Source: CAVZBW01 sp963773635 | Lineage (GTDB): Bacteria > Actinomycetota > Acidimicrobiia > Acidimicrobiales > RAAP-2 | DNA length: 64,000 nt | NCBI GenBank assembly: GCA_963773635.1 | Contig: CAVZBW010000005.1 | Coordinates: 2,356,001 to 2,420,000, forward strand | Direction: 5' to 3' | Part shown: piece by piece, positions 1 through 9,383 of the stretch | Numbering within the stretch: position 1 is the stretch's first letter | Layout: each line of letters begins with the position of its first letter | Made by a program: the position numbers and the translations under genes | Notes under the pieces: model-generated | What the model was told of the DNA's origin: nothing | Seen by the model: only the letters and a program-made list of their open reading frames with translations | Databases searched by the model: none

Positions 1-1944
1 CCCGGAGAGATCGTCCCGGTCGACGGGACGGTGCAGATCGCGACTGCGGTGATCGATGAATCCGCCCTCACCGGCGAGGCCCTCCCCGTCGAACGCTCGG
101 CCGGAGAGGCCGTCCGTAGCGGAGCCGTCAACTCGGGAAGCCCCTTCGATCTGCGGGCCACCACGCGGGCGGACGACAGTACCTACGCCGGGATCGTGCG
201 GCTGGTGGCGAAGGCCGAGGCCTCCCAGGCGCCTTTCGTTCGGCTCGCCGACCGCTACGCGCTGTGGTTCCTCGGCGTGACCCTGTTGGTGGGTGGCGTT
301 GCGTGGATCCTCGGTGGTGCCTCGCGAGCTGTTGCGGTCCTCGTCGTTGCCACACCATGTCCACTCGTCCTCGCCGCGCCGGTCGCCTTCGTCTCGGGGT
401 TGTCGTTGGCGGCTCGGCGCGGCGTGGTCATCAAAGGGGGTGCCGTCCTGGAGCGCCTGGCGCGTTGCACGACGGTCCTCCTGGACAAGACGGGCACGCT
501 CACCGTGGGAGAGCCGGTCCTCTCCTCCATCGTCCCTGCGGGGGCCCTTCCGGCTGAAGAGGTCCTCACCCTCGCCGCCTCCCTCGACCAGGTCTCGCCC
601 CACGTGTTGGCGAGCGCCGTCGTGCGGGCCGCCGGCCAGCGGTGCGGCCCGCTTGCCCTTCCGACGGACGTCGAGGAGGTTGCGGGCCAGGGCGTCCGAG
701 GCCTCGTAGACGGGAGACCGGTATCGGTGGGCAAGGCCGCTTGGGTCGGGGCGGTTGGCACGCCACCCTGGGTGCGCGAAGCCCGGCGAAGGGCGCGCAT
801 CGACGGGGCGCTGACCGTCTTTGTGGGAGCCGACGATCGAGCGGTGGGCGCCCTGCTGTTCGACGATCCGATCCGTCCCGACGCCGCTCGAACGTTGCGA
901 CGGCTCCGGCGCAACGGCATCGACCGCATCGTGATGGTGACGGGCGACCGGGAGGAGGTCGCGGAGGCCGTGGGGTCCTTCATCGGCGTCGACCAGGTCC
1001 TCGCCGAGCGCACTCCGCCGGAGAAGCTGGAGGCCGTCGAGCTGGAGCGGCGCAACGCGCCGACCATCATGGTGGGCGACGGCATCAACGATGCTCCCGC
1101 ACTGGCGCTCGCCGACGTCGGGGTCGCGATGGGGGCCAGAGGGGCGACGGCGTCCTCGGAAGCGGCGGACGTGGTCCTGGCCGTGGACCGGATCGATCGT
1201 CTGGGTGAGGCCCGCAGCTTGTCCGTACGGACCCGCCGCATCGCCCTCGAGAGCGTGGTCTCGGGGATGGGCATGTCGCTCGCCGCCATGGGACTGGCGG
1301 CGGCCGGGCTGCTGCCGGCCCTCTGGGGCGCCCTGCTCCAGGAGGCCATCGACGTGCTCGTCATTCTCAACGCCATGCGCGTCCTCCGCTGGCGGCCAGC
1401 CGAAGCCCACCTGGGCCAGGCAGATTCTGCGCTGGCGCAGCGGTTCCAGACCGAGCACCGGGCGATCGAGGCCGACCTTCTCCAGCTCAAGGCGACGGCC
1501 GACTCCTTGGGCTCGCTCCCGCCCTCCGAGGCGGTCGGGCGGCTGCGGGCGATCTACGAGCTGCTCCAGCGTGAAGTGCTGCCGCACGAGGAGGCCGAGG
1601 AGACAGTCCTCTATCCGGCCCTCAACCGGGTGCTGGGCGGAGCGGATCCGACCGGACCGATGAGTCGCGGACATGCGGAGATCACCCATCGAATCCGGCG
1701 TCTCGGCCGCTTCCTCGACGAGCTCCGAGACGAGGGGCCCGACGCAGTGGAGACCGCCGACCTCCGCAACCTGCTCTACGGACTCCACGCGATCTTGAGC
1801 CTTCATACTGCGCAGGAAGAGGAGAGCTACCTGTCGCTCGGGGACGGGCCCGATGTCCCGAGCGCTCCGGTCTCCTCTTGCAACGCCTCGACGTCGCTTG
1901 CTCGCAACCCATCCGCGGGTCCGACGCCGCGAGGGACTCGCTAG
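1..1944 (+). CDS. P1B-5-type metal-transporting ATPase with C-terminal hemerythrin domain (5' end cut by window)
   Basis: Inner-membrane P-type ATPase that probably exports a transition metal (nickel or iron type). The frame is open to base 1, so the N-terminus lies outside the window and the GTG at 31 is internal. Visible in order: actuator motif ALTGEALPVE (near base 70), membrane motif TPCPL (about 352-366), phosphorylation motif DKTGTLT (from 484) and hinge GDGINDAPAL (about 1078). From about base 1435 a hemerythrin-like HHE helical bundle follows, with EHRAIEAD, PHEEAEE, RGHAEITH and LHTAQEEE. A TPC motif plus C-terminal hemerythrin defines the P1B-5 subgroup (Nia of Sinorhizobium meliloti). 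The usual P1B HP motif appears here as SPHVLA. The last four bases overlap the convergent transporter gene. Family call is firm; the metal is inferred. Confidence 0.9.
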   Translation, partial: PGEIVPVDGTVQIATAVIDESALTGEALPVERSAGEAVRSGAVNSGSPFDLRATTRADDSTYAGIVRLVAKAEASQAPFVRLADRYALWFLGVTLLVGGVAWILGGASRAVAVLVVATPCPLVLAAPVAFVSGLSLAARRGVVIKGGAVLERLARCTTVLLDKTGTLTVGEPVLSSIVPAGALPAEEVLTLAASLDQVSPHVLASAVVRAAGQRCGPLALPTDVEEVAGQGVRGLVDGRPVSVGKAAWVGAVGTPPWVREARRRARIDGALTVFVGADDRAVGALLFDDPIRPDAARTLRRLRRNGIDRIVMVTGDREEVAEAVGSFIGVDQVLAERTPPEKLEAVELERRNAPTIMVGDGINDAPALALADVGVAMGARGATASSEAADVVLAVDRIDRLGEARSLSVRTRRIALESVVSGMGMSLAAMGLAAAGLLPALWGALLQEAIDVLVILNAMRVLRWRPAEAHLGQADSALAQRFQTEHRAIEADLLQLKATADSLGSLPPSEAVGRLRAIYELLQREVLPHEEAEETVLYPALNRVLGGADPTGPMSRGHAEITHRIRRLGRFLDELRDEGPDAVETADLRNLLYGLHAILSLHTAQEEESYLSLGDGPDVPSAPVSSCNASTSLARNPSAGPTPRGTR

Positions 1945-2504
1945 CCGAGCACAGCCCGTGCCTCCGCTATCGCATAGACGACCAGCACGTAGGCCGCGAC
2001 GGGGTCCGCCCACCACCAGCCCAACGTCGCGTCGAGCGCCAATCCGACGACGGCGCTGGCCAGGACGCCGTCGATCAACGTCACCCGCGCCTCGTGACGG
2101 AGAACGGGATTGTCGAGCACACGTCCGGTGCGCTCCTTCCCGTAGGCCAGGGCAAACATGACCAGCGCCGTGACGGCCGTCCATACGAGGCCAAGCCGGC
2201 TGGTGCCGCCGTGGAAGCCAAGGGCAAGCACAGCCGAGCTCTGGATGGTCAGGTAGCCGCCGAGGACGATGAAGGCGACGCCGATGAGCCTGAGGGCCCG
2301 TCGTCGGCGCTGGGCATCGGTACCCGAGAGCTCCCAGATAACCACGACGGACGCACCGATCTCGATCAACGAGTCCAGTCCGAAGCCGCCGAGGGCGACC
2401 GAGCGAGCGGCGACGGCGCTCGTCAGTAGGATCGCCGTACCGGCGACGTTCCAACCGAGGGTCGTGCCCTCGAGCACGAAGCCCCCACGACGCGACAACC
2501 GCAT
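1941..2504 (-). CDS. Cation-diffusion-facilitator-like membrane transporter
   Basis: A 187-residue integral membrane protein resembling the transmembrane domain of cation diffusion facilitators. It has five or six hydrophobic helices, and a conserved-looking segment GGFGLDSLIEIGAS sits where CDF proteins place a metal-site Asp. It lacks the long C-terminal cytoplasmic domain of full-length CDF exporters (about 300 residues), so it is a short, cation-transporter-family version. Its ATG overlaps the TGA of the upstream dehydrogenase (TGATG), implying translational coupling. Its 3' end overlaps the convergent metal ATPase by four bases. A metal-efflux neighbourhood supports a cation role, but substrate and activity are inferred. 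Confidence 0.7.
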   Translation of the reverse strand: MRLSRRGGFVLEGTTLGWNVAGTAILLTSAVAARSVALGGFGLDSLIEIGASVVVIWELSGTDAQRRRRALRLIGVAFIVLGGYLTIQSSAVLALGFHGGTSRLGLVWTAVTALVMFALAYGKERTGRVLDNPVLRHEARVTLIDGVLASAVVGLALDATLGWWWADPVAAYVLVVYAIAEARAVLG

Positions 2505-3289
2505 CAGCCCAGCATGTACCCGCCGGCATCCACCAGGATCGACTGCCCCGTGATGGTCCGGCTCTCGTCGCTGGCCAGAAAGAGGGCGAGATTGGCCACG
2601 TCGTCGGTCGTCGAGATGTCACGCAGCGGCACACCGGAGAGCAGCCGGGCTCGCTGTGCGTCGTACTCGACACCTTGCTCATCTGCCGTGCGCCGGACCC
2701 AATTGCGCCAGAGCTCCGTGTCGATCCCGCCCGGTACGAGACAGTTACACCGGATCCCGTACGGTCCCACCTCCAGTGCGACGCTCTTGGTGAAGGCGCG
2801 CAGCGACGCCTTGGCCGTGACGTAGTGACTCTTGCCGGGCACACCGCGAAATCCCGCCGTGGACGAGAAGTTGATGATCACACCACGACGTCGTTCGAGC
2901 ATGGATTGCTTGAGCACCTCGCGGGTGCACAACATCGCGGCGGTGATGTCGACGGCGATCGTGGCGTTCCAATTCTCCAACGTCTGTTCCCAGACGTACA
3001 GGTCTCTGCCGGGCGTGGCCGCGTTGTTGCAGAGGACATCGACTCGCCCGAAGACCTCCACGCAGCGAGCCACCATGGCCGTCACGTCCGACTCGTCGGT
3101 CACATCCGCCCGCATCGCGACGGCGTTGCTGCCGCAGGCGGCGGCCACCTCCCGGACCAACTCCTCGCGCCGCGCCGTCACGAGCACCTTGGCCCCCTGG
3201 TCCACAAACAGCTGGGCCATCACCGGCCCGAGTCCCGTGCTCGCCCCCGTGATGATGGCCACCTTCCCGTCCAACCGGCCTTGCGTCAT
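2504..3289 (-). CDS. SDR-family NAD(P)-dependent oxidoreductase
   Basis: Classical short-chain dehydrogenase/reductase of 261 residues starting MTQGRLDGKVAIITG. Nucleotide-binding motif GASTGLG near residue 17, NNAA near 90, and catalytic Ser (NFSST) and YxxxK (YVTAK) are all present. The C-terminus GQSILVDAGGYMLG matches the family. The ATG at 3289 follows a GGAGGG ribosome site about 5 nt upstream. A much longer upstream open frame exists but lies antisense to the amidase and is not coding. The gene is coupled to the CDF-like gene by a TGATG overlap. The substrate cannot be read from sequence. Confidence 0.88.
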   Translation of the reverse strand: MTQGRLDGKVAIITGASTGLGPVMAQLFVDQGAKVLVTARREELVREVAAACGSNAVAMRADVTDESDVTAMVARCVEVFGRVDVLCNNAATPGRDLYVWEQTLENWNATIAVDITAAMLCTREVLKQSMLERRRGVIINFSSTAGFRGVPGKSHYVTAKASLRAFTKSVALEVGPYGIRCNCLVPGGIDTELWRNWVRRTADEQGVEYDAQRARLLSGVPLRDISTTDDVANLALFLASDESRTITGQSILVDAGGYMLG

Positions 3290-3418
3290 CCCGCCCTCCC
3301 CTCCGAATGTGGTCGGTTCCTGCTTCCCGCGATCTCCGCACCCGAACGTAGACGGGACGGCTGAGCGATAATCCGGTGTCCGTGACGGTGCGATGTGGGG
3401 GGAGGGGTCCAAACCGGA

Positions 3419-4852
3419 ATGCTGGAGCACGGGACCTACGAGAGTCTGGACGCGGTCGGTATCGCCGAGCTCGTCCGCCGGGGAGAGGTCACTGCCGACG
3501 AGGTGCTCGATACGGCCCTCGGGATCATCGACGAGAAGAACCCGTCGGTCAACGCCCTGGTGAGCCGGCTCGATGATCAGGCACGCCAAGCGATACGGGC
3601 CGGGCTCCCCAACGGGCCGTTCACCGGAGTGCCCTTTGCCATCAAGGACCTCGGGCTGGCGTGCTCCGGATCGATCACGACCAACGGGTCCCGGTTCTTC
3701 CGTGATCGCCTGGACGACCACGACAGCGAGATCGTCGCCCGCTACCGCGCCGCAGGCCTGGTGATCGTCGGGCGGACCAACGCTCCAGAGTTCGGGCTGA
3801 ACCCGAGCACCGAGCCCGCGCTCCACGGGCCGACACGGAACCCCTGGGATACGGCTCGCATTGCCGGCGGGTCGAGCGGTGGGGCAGCGGCGGCGGTCGC
3901 GGCTCGAATGCTGCCAACCGCCCACGCCAGTGACGGCGGGGGCTCCATTCGATCTCCCGCGGCGTGCTGCGGGATCGTGGGGCTCAAGCCCACCCGAGCG
4001 CGGCTCTCCCTCGCCCCCGACGAGGGCGAGGCGTGGTGCGGTTTCCACACGGATCACGTCGTCAGCCGAACGGTGCGCGACAGCGCCGCCTTGCTGGACG
4101 TCGCCGCAGGGCCCGCCGTGGGGGATCCCTATTGGGCCAACCCGCCCTCCAGGCCGTTTGGCACCGAAGTCGGGGTCGACCCCGGTCGGCTCCGCATCGC
4201 CGTCATGCTCAGCGCTCCGGGAGGCACAGCGGTCGACCCCATGTGCCAGACGGCCGCGGAGGACGCGGCCCACCTGTGCGAGTCGCTCGGACACCACGTC
4301 GAACTGACCGAGCCCCGCTATGACCACCAACGGCTCATGTCGGCCTCGACGGCAATCGTCGGCGCCTGCACCGCGGATGTCGTCGATCGGCGTGCCCAGG
4401 AGCTCGGCCGGGCACCGGGCGAGGACGACCTGGAGGCGGCGACCCACCTGCTGGTCGAGCGGGGCCGGCAGGTGAGCGGCGCGCAACTCGTCGATGCGGT
4501 GCGCACCGCACACGTCGTATCCCGTCAGGTGCGCAGCTTCTTCGAGCGCTACGACGTGCTGATCACACCGGCGCTCGGTCAGCTCCCACCCGTCCTCGGA
4601 GTGTTCGACGCCAACCGCCAGGACTTCCAGGCGTACATCGAGGCGGTGGTGGGTTTCACCCCTTTCACGATGACGTGGAACGCCACCGGTCAACCGGCCA
4701 TCTCCCTCCCGCTGTCCGAGACGTCCTCGGGATTCCCCGTCGGCGTGCAATTCGTGGGCCGATTCGGCGACGAGGCGACCCTCATCCGTCTGTCGAGCCA
4801 ACTCGAGTCCGCCAACCCGTGGGCTGACCGGCGGCCAGCGGGTGGGTCCTAG
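3419..4852 (+). CDS. Amidase-signature-family amidohydrolase
   Basis: Cytosolic amidase of about 477 residues hydrolysing an amide bond of unknown substrate. The Ser-cisSer-Lys triad is visible: Lys76 in FAIKDL, Ser152 in GGSSGG and nucleophile Ser176 in DGGGSIRSP. The 24-residue spacing between the serines equals that of fatty acid amide hydrolase. ATG 3419 is preferred because it follows the purine-rich GGAGGGG about 10 nt upstream; an in-frame GTG at 3395 would overlap that site. It is divergent from the SDR at 3289 and ends shortly before a pseudogene. A GatA role is unlikely because no GatB or GatC is nearby. Confidence 0.9.
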   Translation: MLEHGTYESLDAVGIAELVRRGEVTADEVLDTALGIIDEKNPSVNALVSRLDDQARQAIRAGLPNGPFTGVPFAIKDLGLACSGSITTNGSRFFRDRLDDHDSEIVARYRAAGLVIVGRTNAPEFGLNPSTEPALHGPTRNPWDTARIAGGSSGGAAAAVAARMLPTAHASDGGGSIRSPAACCGIVGLKPTRARLSLAPDEGEAWCGFHTDHVVSRTVRDSAALLDVAAGPAVGDPYWANPPSRPFGTEVGVDPGRLRIAVMLSAPGGTAVDPMCQTAAEDAAHLCESLGHHVELTEPRYDHQRLMSASTAIVGACTADVVDRRAQELGRAPGEDDLEAATHLLVERGRQVSGAQLVDAVRTAHVVSRQVRSFFERYDVLITPALGQLPPVLGVFDANRQDFQAYIEAVVGFTPFTMTWNATGQPAISLPLSETSSGFPVGVQFVGRFGDEATLIRLSSQLESANPWADRRPAGGS

Positions 4853-4896
4853 GCGATCCGAGAACTGGCAGCGGCAGCGCTCTAGGGGCTACCCGG

Positions 4897-5096
4897 TCAA
4901 TCGGGAGCCGGACGGTGCGCGAGGTGCACCACCCCGTTGTCGTAGGAGTTGCAGGCGAGGAGATCGAGCTTGCGTGGAGGAGCGCCGTCCGGGAACAGCC
5001 GGGGACCGGTTCCTACGGCGATCGGATAGACGAACAGGTGCAGTTGTCGATGACCCCGTCCAACGTGATGAATTCGTGCACACCAATCGCTCCCAT
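4897..5096 (-). pseudogene. RibD_C/dihydrofolate-reductase-like protein, internally deleted
   Basis: Two ends of one protein joined without a middle. From ATG 5096 the first frame reads MGAIGVHEFITLDGVID, the standard N-terminus of the RibD_C/DHFR-like family. After about 18 codons, near 5042, similarity jumps to another frame reading LHLFVYPIAVGTGPRLFPDG and ending GVVHLAHRPAPD, the family's C-terminus. About 100 central residues are missing and the two pieces are out of frame, so no active enzyme can be made. It lies between the amidase and the MarR gene. The deletion is directly visible; the cause is unknown. Confidence 0.75.
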
Positions 5097-5231
5097 CACG
5101 GGCCTCCTCTGTCGGATCGTCGTTGGATAGACGCCGGAGAGTGCGAGGACTCATCGGTGATCCTTCATCGCACCTCCGCCGTACCCGACTTATGTGCTAA
5201 CGGCAATGTATGGCTAGTACACTATTAATTC

Positions 5232-5744
5232 ATGCCGAGGCGTCTGCCGGAGGAGAACAAGTCAGCCGGGGAATCGGTTCGTCGTGAAGAGCTCGTCGAA
5301 GCTTTCCTCGCGGTCAGTCGGGCGCTGGTGGGAGTCGCCGCACGCTCCCTCGCCAACTTGGCCGAGGACGTTACTCTGACCCAGTACCGCGTCCTCATCG
5401 AGCTGGCGTCCCGCGGGCCGCAGCGGATCACCGATCTGGCCGAGGCGTTAGGCGTGGACAGCTCCACGGCGACAAGGATGTGCGATCGCCTGGTACGCAA
5501 GGAGCTCATCCAGCGGCGGCGCACCGACACAGATCGCCGAGCGGTCCGCATAAGTCTGACTCCCTCGGGCCGAGACCTGGTGGCACAGGTCAGCCGGCGC
5601 CGCCGGGCTGAGATCGCCAAGATTTTGCAGAGACTGCCCCGGTCGGACCTGGCCCCGGTCCTCGAGGCGCTGCACACGTTCGCCGAGGCCGCGGGCGAAG
5701 TGCCCGAGCAGGACTGGTCCCTCGGCTGGGGCGTCGAGCGATGA
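5232..5744 (+). CDS. MarR-family transcriptional regulator
   Basis: A 170-residue winged-helix regulator. Helices leading to TLTQYRVLIELASRGP, the recognition segment ALGVDSSTATRMCDRLV and the wing with DRRAVRISLTPSGR are typical of MarR. The ATG of the ClC channel gene overlaps its stop (ATGA at 5741-5744), so the pair is translationally coupled and the regulator probably controls its own operon. No good ribosome site precedes the ATG at 5232, so translation may be leaderless. The ligand is unknown. Confidence 0.9.
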   Translation: MPRRLPEENKSAGESVRREELVEAFLAVSRALVGVAARSLANLAEDVTLTQYRVLIELASRGPQRITDLAEALGVDSSTATRMCDRLVRKELIQRRRTDTDRRAVRISLTPSGRDLVAQVSRRRRAEIAKILQRLPRSDLAPVLEALHTFAEAAGEVPEQDWSLGWGVER

Positions 5745-7783
5745 GGAAGAAGCTGCCACCAGGATCAGCCAGGGGGTCGATCGGGACGCCAGCCAGGTGG
5801 TTGCGAGCCTCACAGCTCGGGATGGTGGTCATGGCCCTGGCGGTAGGGGTAGGTGCAGGATTCGGCGCCGCCGGCTTTCGATGGCTCGTTTACGGCTTCA
5901 CGTGGCTCGCGACGGGTTCGGAGCAATTCGGCCAGCAAGGCCGCGTCTCGAGCCCGCACCTGCCATGGCTCGGGATCTGGTTCCTCCTCGTAATCCCGAT
6001 CATCGGGGGCCTGTTGTACGGACCTCTGATCCAGCGCTACGCCAGGGAGGCGCGGGGCCATGGAGTGCCCGAGGTCATGTTGGCGGTGGCGGAGAACGGC
6101 GGGAAAATCCGACCTCCAGTGACCGGCGTGAAGGCTCTTGCTTCGGCAATCTGCATCGGCAGCGGAGGCTCGGTCGGGCGGGAGGGTCCGATCGTCCAGA
6201 TCGGCTCGGCCCTGGCCTCCACCTTGGGGCAGGTCGTCCGGATGTCGGAGAGTCGGCTGCGCATTCTCGTGGCCTGCGGGGCCGCCGGGGGGATCGCGGC
6301 CACGTTCAACGCGCCGCTCACCGGCGTCTTCTTCGGCTTCGAGATCATCCTCAGGGACTTCTCCATCGAGGCGCTGTTTGCGACCATCTTGTCGGCCGTC
6401 GCCGCGGACCTGATCAGTCAAGCGTTCTTCGGCTCGGCGCCGTTCTTTTCGAGCCTCCCGCATGACCTGACGGTGCACCACCCCTACACCTACCTCCTCG
6501 TCGCCGTCCTGGGCTTGGCCGCCGGCCTGATCGGCTGGGGCTTCAAGACGGTGCTCTACAAGTTCGAGGACACGCTCGACGCACTCTGGCGCGGTCGTCC
6601 CGAATGGGCGCGGCCCGCGGTCGGTGGTCTGGCTCTCGGCGCAGTCCTCCTCCTGCTCCCTCAGATGTATGGCGTCGGTTACCCCGTGATGGACAAAGCC
6701 GTCACGGGCCAGTACGTCTTGTGGTTCCTGGTCGTCCTCCTGGTAGGCAAGGTAGTGGCGACCAGCCTCACGCTCTCCATCGGAGGCTCCGGAGGGATCT
6801 TTGCCCCATCGCTCTTCATGGGAGCCATGGCTGGTATGGCCTTCGGCGACGTCGTACAACACCTCTTCGGTCACATCGTCAACTCGCCCAGCCTCTTTGC
6901 CATAGTGGCCATGGGCGCAGTATTTGGTGCGGCGGCCCAGGCACCGCTCACGGCCATCGCGAGCGCGGTGGAGATGACCGGCAATTTCACCCTGACCCTG
7001 CCGGTGATGCTGGCGGTCGGCATCGCCTCGGCCGTATCCAAACACCTCAGCTACGGCAGCATCTACACGACGAAGCTGCTGCGCCGAGGTATCGACATCG
7101 AACGGCCGAGGCCGACCAACGTCCTACAACTGCTGACGGTCGCCGAGGTGATGCACCCGATCACCGGGCTTGACGGACACGCCTCCCTCGAGGCGGTCGA
7201 CGTTGGACGACGCACCCCTCTCGACAAGGAGGCCTTGACCGCCTTGGTGGGCCCGGGGAGCGATCTCGGCTCGCCCCAGGTGCTGTTCTCTAACGAGACC
7301 CTCGACCAGGCTCTGCGACAGCTCGTGCTCTACGGCCGAGTTGGCCTGCCGGTTCTCTCTCCGGACGCACGGCACCTCGAGGGATGGGTCACCCGGGGCG
7401 CAGTGCTGAGCGCCCTCGCCGCCAGCACACGCGCCACAACTCGAGAGGTCGAACAGGGCGTCCTCGCGACGGAGATCTCCGATTCGGACGCTGCAGCACA
7501 CCTCCATCGCCCTCCTGCGCCGCTTGCGGGTTCCGAGGTCCTCGAAGTCACCGTGAAGCCCGGGGCGCCGGCCGACGGTCAGCGGATCGGTGACGTTGTC
7601 TGGCCCCCGGGATCGTTGATCGTCGGCGTCTCCGAGCAGGGCGATCTCGTTGCGCCCAGAGCCGACCTGCAGCTGCATGCCGGAGACCGGGTGGTCCTGC
7701 TCGTCGCCGTGATGGAAGAAACGACAGATCCGACTCCTCGGGAAGTAGCGACTAGCAAACGCGAGTACGGAGGTCACGCTTGA
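5741..7783 (+). CDS. ClC-family chloride channel/transporter with cytoplasmic regulatory domains
   Basis: A 680-residue membrane protein. The ClC signatures GSGGSVGREGP (containing the gating Glu), GGSGGIFAPSLFMG and the later YTTKLL region are in order. In the segment after the FNAPLTG motif the sequence is GFEIILRDF, so the position of the E. coli internal proton Glu203 appears to be Ile. That would favour channel behaviour over exchange, but only by hand alignment. From about residue 465 a CBS-like region follows (LTVAEVMHPI and VLYGRVGLPVLS). The last roughly 70 residues resemble a TrkA_C domain (LEVTVKPGAPADGQ, DLQLHAGDRVVLL). It is coupled to the MarR gene by ATGA. The opposite-strand ligase, when its frame is repaired, overlaps its 3' end. 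Confidence 0.9.
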   Translation: MRKKLPPGSARGSIGTPARWLRASQLGMVVMALAVGVGAGFGAAGFRWLVYGFTWLATGSEQFGQQGRVSSPHLPWLGIWFLLVIPIIGGLLYGPLIQRYAREARGHGVPEVMLAVAENGGKIRPPVTGVKALASAICIGSGGSVGREGPIVQIGSALASTLGQVVRMSESRLRILVACGAAGGIAATFNAPLTGVFFGFEIILRDFSIEALFATILSAVAADLISQAFFGSAPFFSSLPHDLTVHHPYTYLLVAVLGLAAGLIGWGFKTVLYKFEDTLDALWRGRPEWARPAVGGLALGAVLLLLPQMYGVGYPVMDKAVTGQYVLWFLVVLLVGKVVATSLTLSIGGSGGIFAPSLFMGAMAGMAFGDVVQHLFGHIVNSPSLFAIVAMGAVFGAAAQAPLTAIASAVEMTGNFTLTLPVMLAVGIASAVSKHLSYGSIYTTKLLRRGIDIERPRPTNVLQLLTVAEVMHPITGLDGHASLEAVDVGRRTPLDKEALTALVGPGSDLGSPQVLFSNETLDQALRQLVLYGRVGLPVLSPDARHLEGWVTRGAVLSALAASTRATTREVEQGVLATEISDSDAAAHLHRPPAPLAGSEVLEVTVKPGAPADGQRIGDVVWPPGSLIVGVSEQGDLVAPRADLQLHAGDRVVLLVAVMEETTDPTPREVATSKREYGGHA

Positions 7784-9279
7784 GCACCTTGCCGGACGGG
7801 TTCCGAGGCAGAGCCCGGAGGAAGGTGACCTGCCGTCGGGACCTTGAAACGGGCCAGCTGCTCCCGGCAGTGCGCGATCAGCTCATCTTCCGTCGTCGCA
7901 TGTCCCGGACGCAGGACCACGAAGGCCACCGGAACCTCGCCCCAACGATCGTCGGGCCGTCCTACGACGGCCGTTTCGAGCACCGCGGGGTGTTCGTAGA
8001 GAACCCTCTCGACCTCCGATCCGGCGATGTTCTCGCCGCCGGACAGGATCATGTCCTTGAGCCGATCGACGATGAAAAGGTATCCGTCGTCGTCGCGCAG
8101 TCCGATGTCGCCGGTGTGGAACCAGCCCCCGGCGAACGCCTCGGCGGTGGCGTCCGGATCGCGCCAGTACCCCTTGAACACTTTGGGGCCGCGCATCACG
8201 ATCTCGCCCCGCTCACCAGCGGACACGGGTCGGCCCTGATCGTCCCAGACGTCCAGCTCGACGTCGAGGCACGGTCGACCGACGCTGCCGAGCTTTGTCA
8301 CGATGCTCTCACGATCGAGGAAGGTGTCGCCGGAGACGGTCTCCGTCAGCCCGTACGCATCGGCGAACCACGCCGAGGGGAACGTCTGCTGGATCCGCTC
8401 GATGAGCGGGATCGGCATCTTCTCGCCACCGTTGACGATCACTCGCAAGGAGGACAGATCGCGTTCCTCGATGTCGGGCAGGGCCAGGATGGCGTTGACC
8501 ATGGCCGGCGCCAGCCAGACGGTGCTCACCTGCGACCGCTCGAGCTCGTCGACCACGGCGGCGGCGTCGAACGTCCGGTGGATGATGGTGGTGGCGCCGG
8601 CGGCGATGAGCGATGTGGTCGTGAGATCGAGCGCCCCCACGTGGTAGAGCGGTCCGCAGGCCAGGCCCAGGTCCGCTCCGGTGAATCCAAATTGGTCGAG
8701 GTGGGCACGGTTCTTCGACGCCAGGTTGGCGTGGGTGATCATGACTCCCTTGGGGCGTCCGGTGGTGCCCGAGGTGTACATGAGCCGATGGACGTCGTCG
8801 GGATGGACCGCGGGCCGGACGGGAGTCGCAGCACTCGCCTTCAGCTCGTCGAGCGTGGTCCATCCGTCTTCGGCCTCAGCCGAGATGCAGGATCTCACCA
8901 GCGCGCCCTCCATGCCCACGGTCGCCCGATCGGCCAGATCGACGAGCGGCCGGTCGCATACGAGCACCCGGGCCTCCGAGTGCTCGAGGATGTACCGCAC
9001 TTCCGGCGCGGCGAGCCTCCAGTTGATCGGCATGACGACGGCTCCGAGATAGTTGGCGGCGAACATCACCTGGAGGAACTCCGGGCAGTTGTGGGAAAGG
9101 AGGCCCACGACGTCGCCTTGGCCCACGCCTCGCTCGTACAGCCCGCCGGCCAGTGCCACCGCTCCGGCCGCCATCTCCCCATAAGAGGTCGCCCGGCCCT
9201 CGAACCACGTGATTGCTCGCGCCGGTGACCGTCTTGCGTGATCGGACAGCACCTGAAACCAGTCCACGTCAGTCCTCAT
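7752..9279 (-). CDS. Fatty-acyl-CoA synthetase (AMP-forming), frameshifted near the C-terminus
   Basis: ANL-superfamily ligase activating a carboxylic acid to its CoA thioester. Motifs present: YTSGTTGRPKG, DAYGLTE, GWFHTGDIG and DRLKDMILSGGENI. Start ATG 9279 (MRTDVDWF) is chosen because the upstream frame has no family similarity. Reading uninterrupted, the frame ends at 7774 with an unrelated tail. One base missing near 7838 restores RQVTFLRALPRNPSGKVLKR and a stop at 7752. That segment carries the A10 lysine needed for adenylation, so the break matters if real. It is divergent from the TetR gene and opens the catabolic island, where it would prime the substrate or a ring-opened acid. Confidence 0.85.
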
Positions 9280-9383
9280 GTCCTCCGTCCTTCGGGGAAG
9301 CTGACCTCGGAGACCCGGATTCTGCACGGATGGTTGTGGCGAGAGACCCGGCGGCAGGTCCAAATCCCGCTAGCGTCCCACCC

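Noticed and set aside
255..1490. Long minus-strand open frame opposite the metal ATPase
   Set aside because: Ser/Arg/Ala-rich shadow of a real gene; no motifs, and the plus strand has full P-type ATPase signatures.
2504..4801. A single 765-residue minus-strand protein
   Set aside because: Only the last 261 residues are a real SDR; the rest is antisense to the amidase and has no family features.
5215..5224. TAGTACACTA as a MarR operator
   Set aside because: Arms of only four bases next to the start codon; too short to support, although its position is suggestive.
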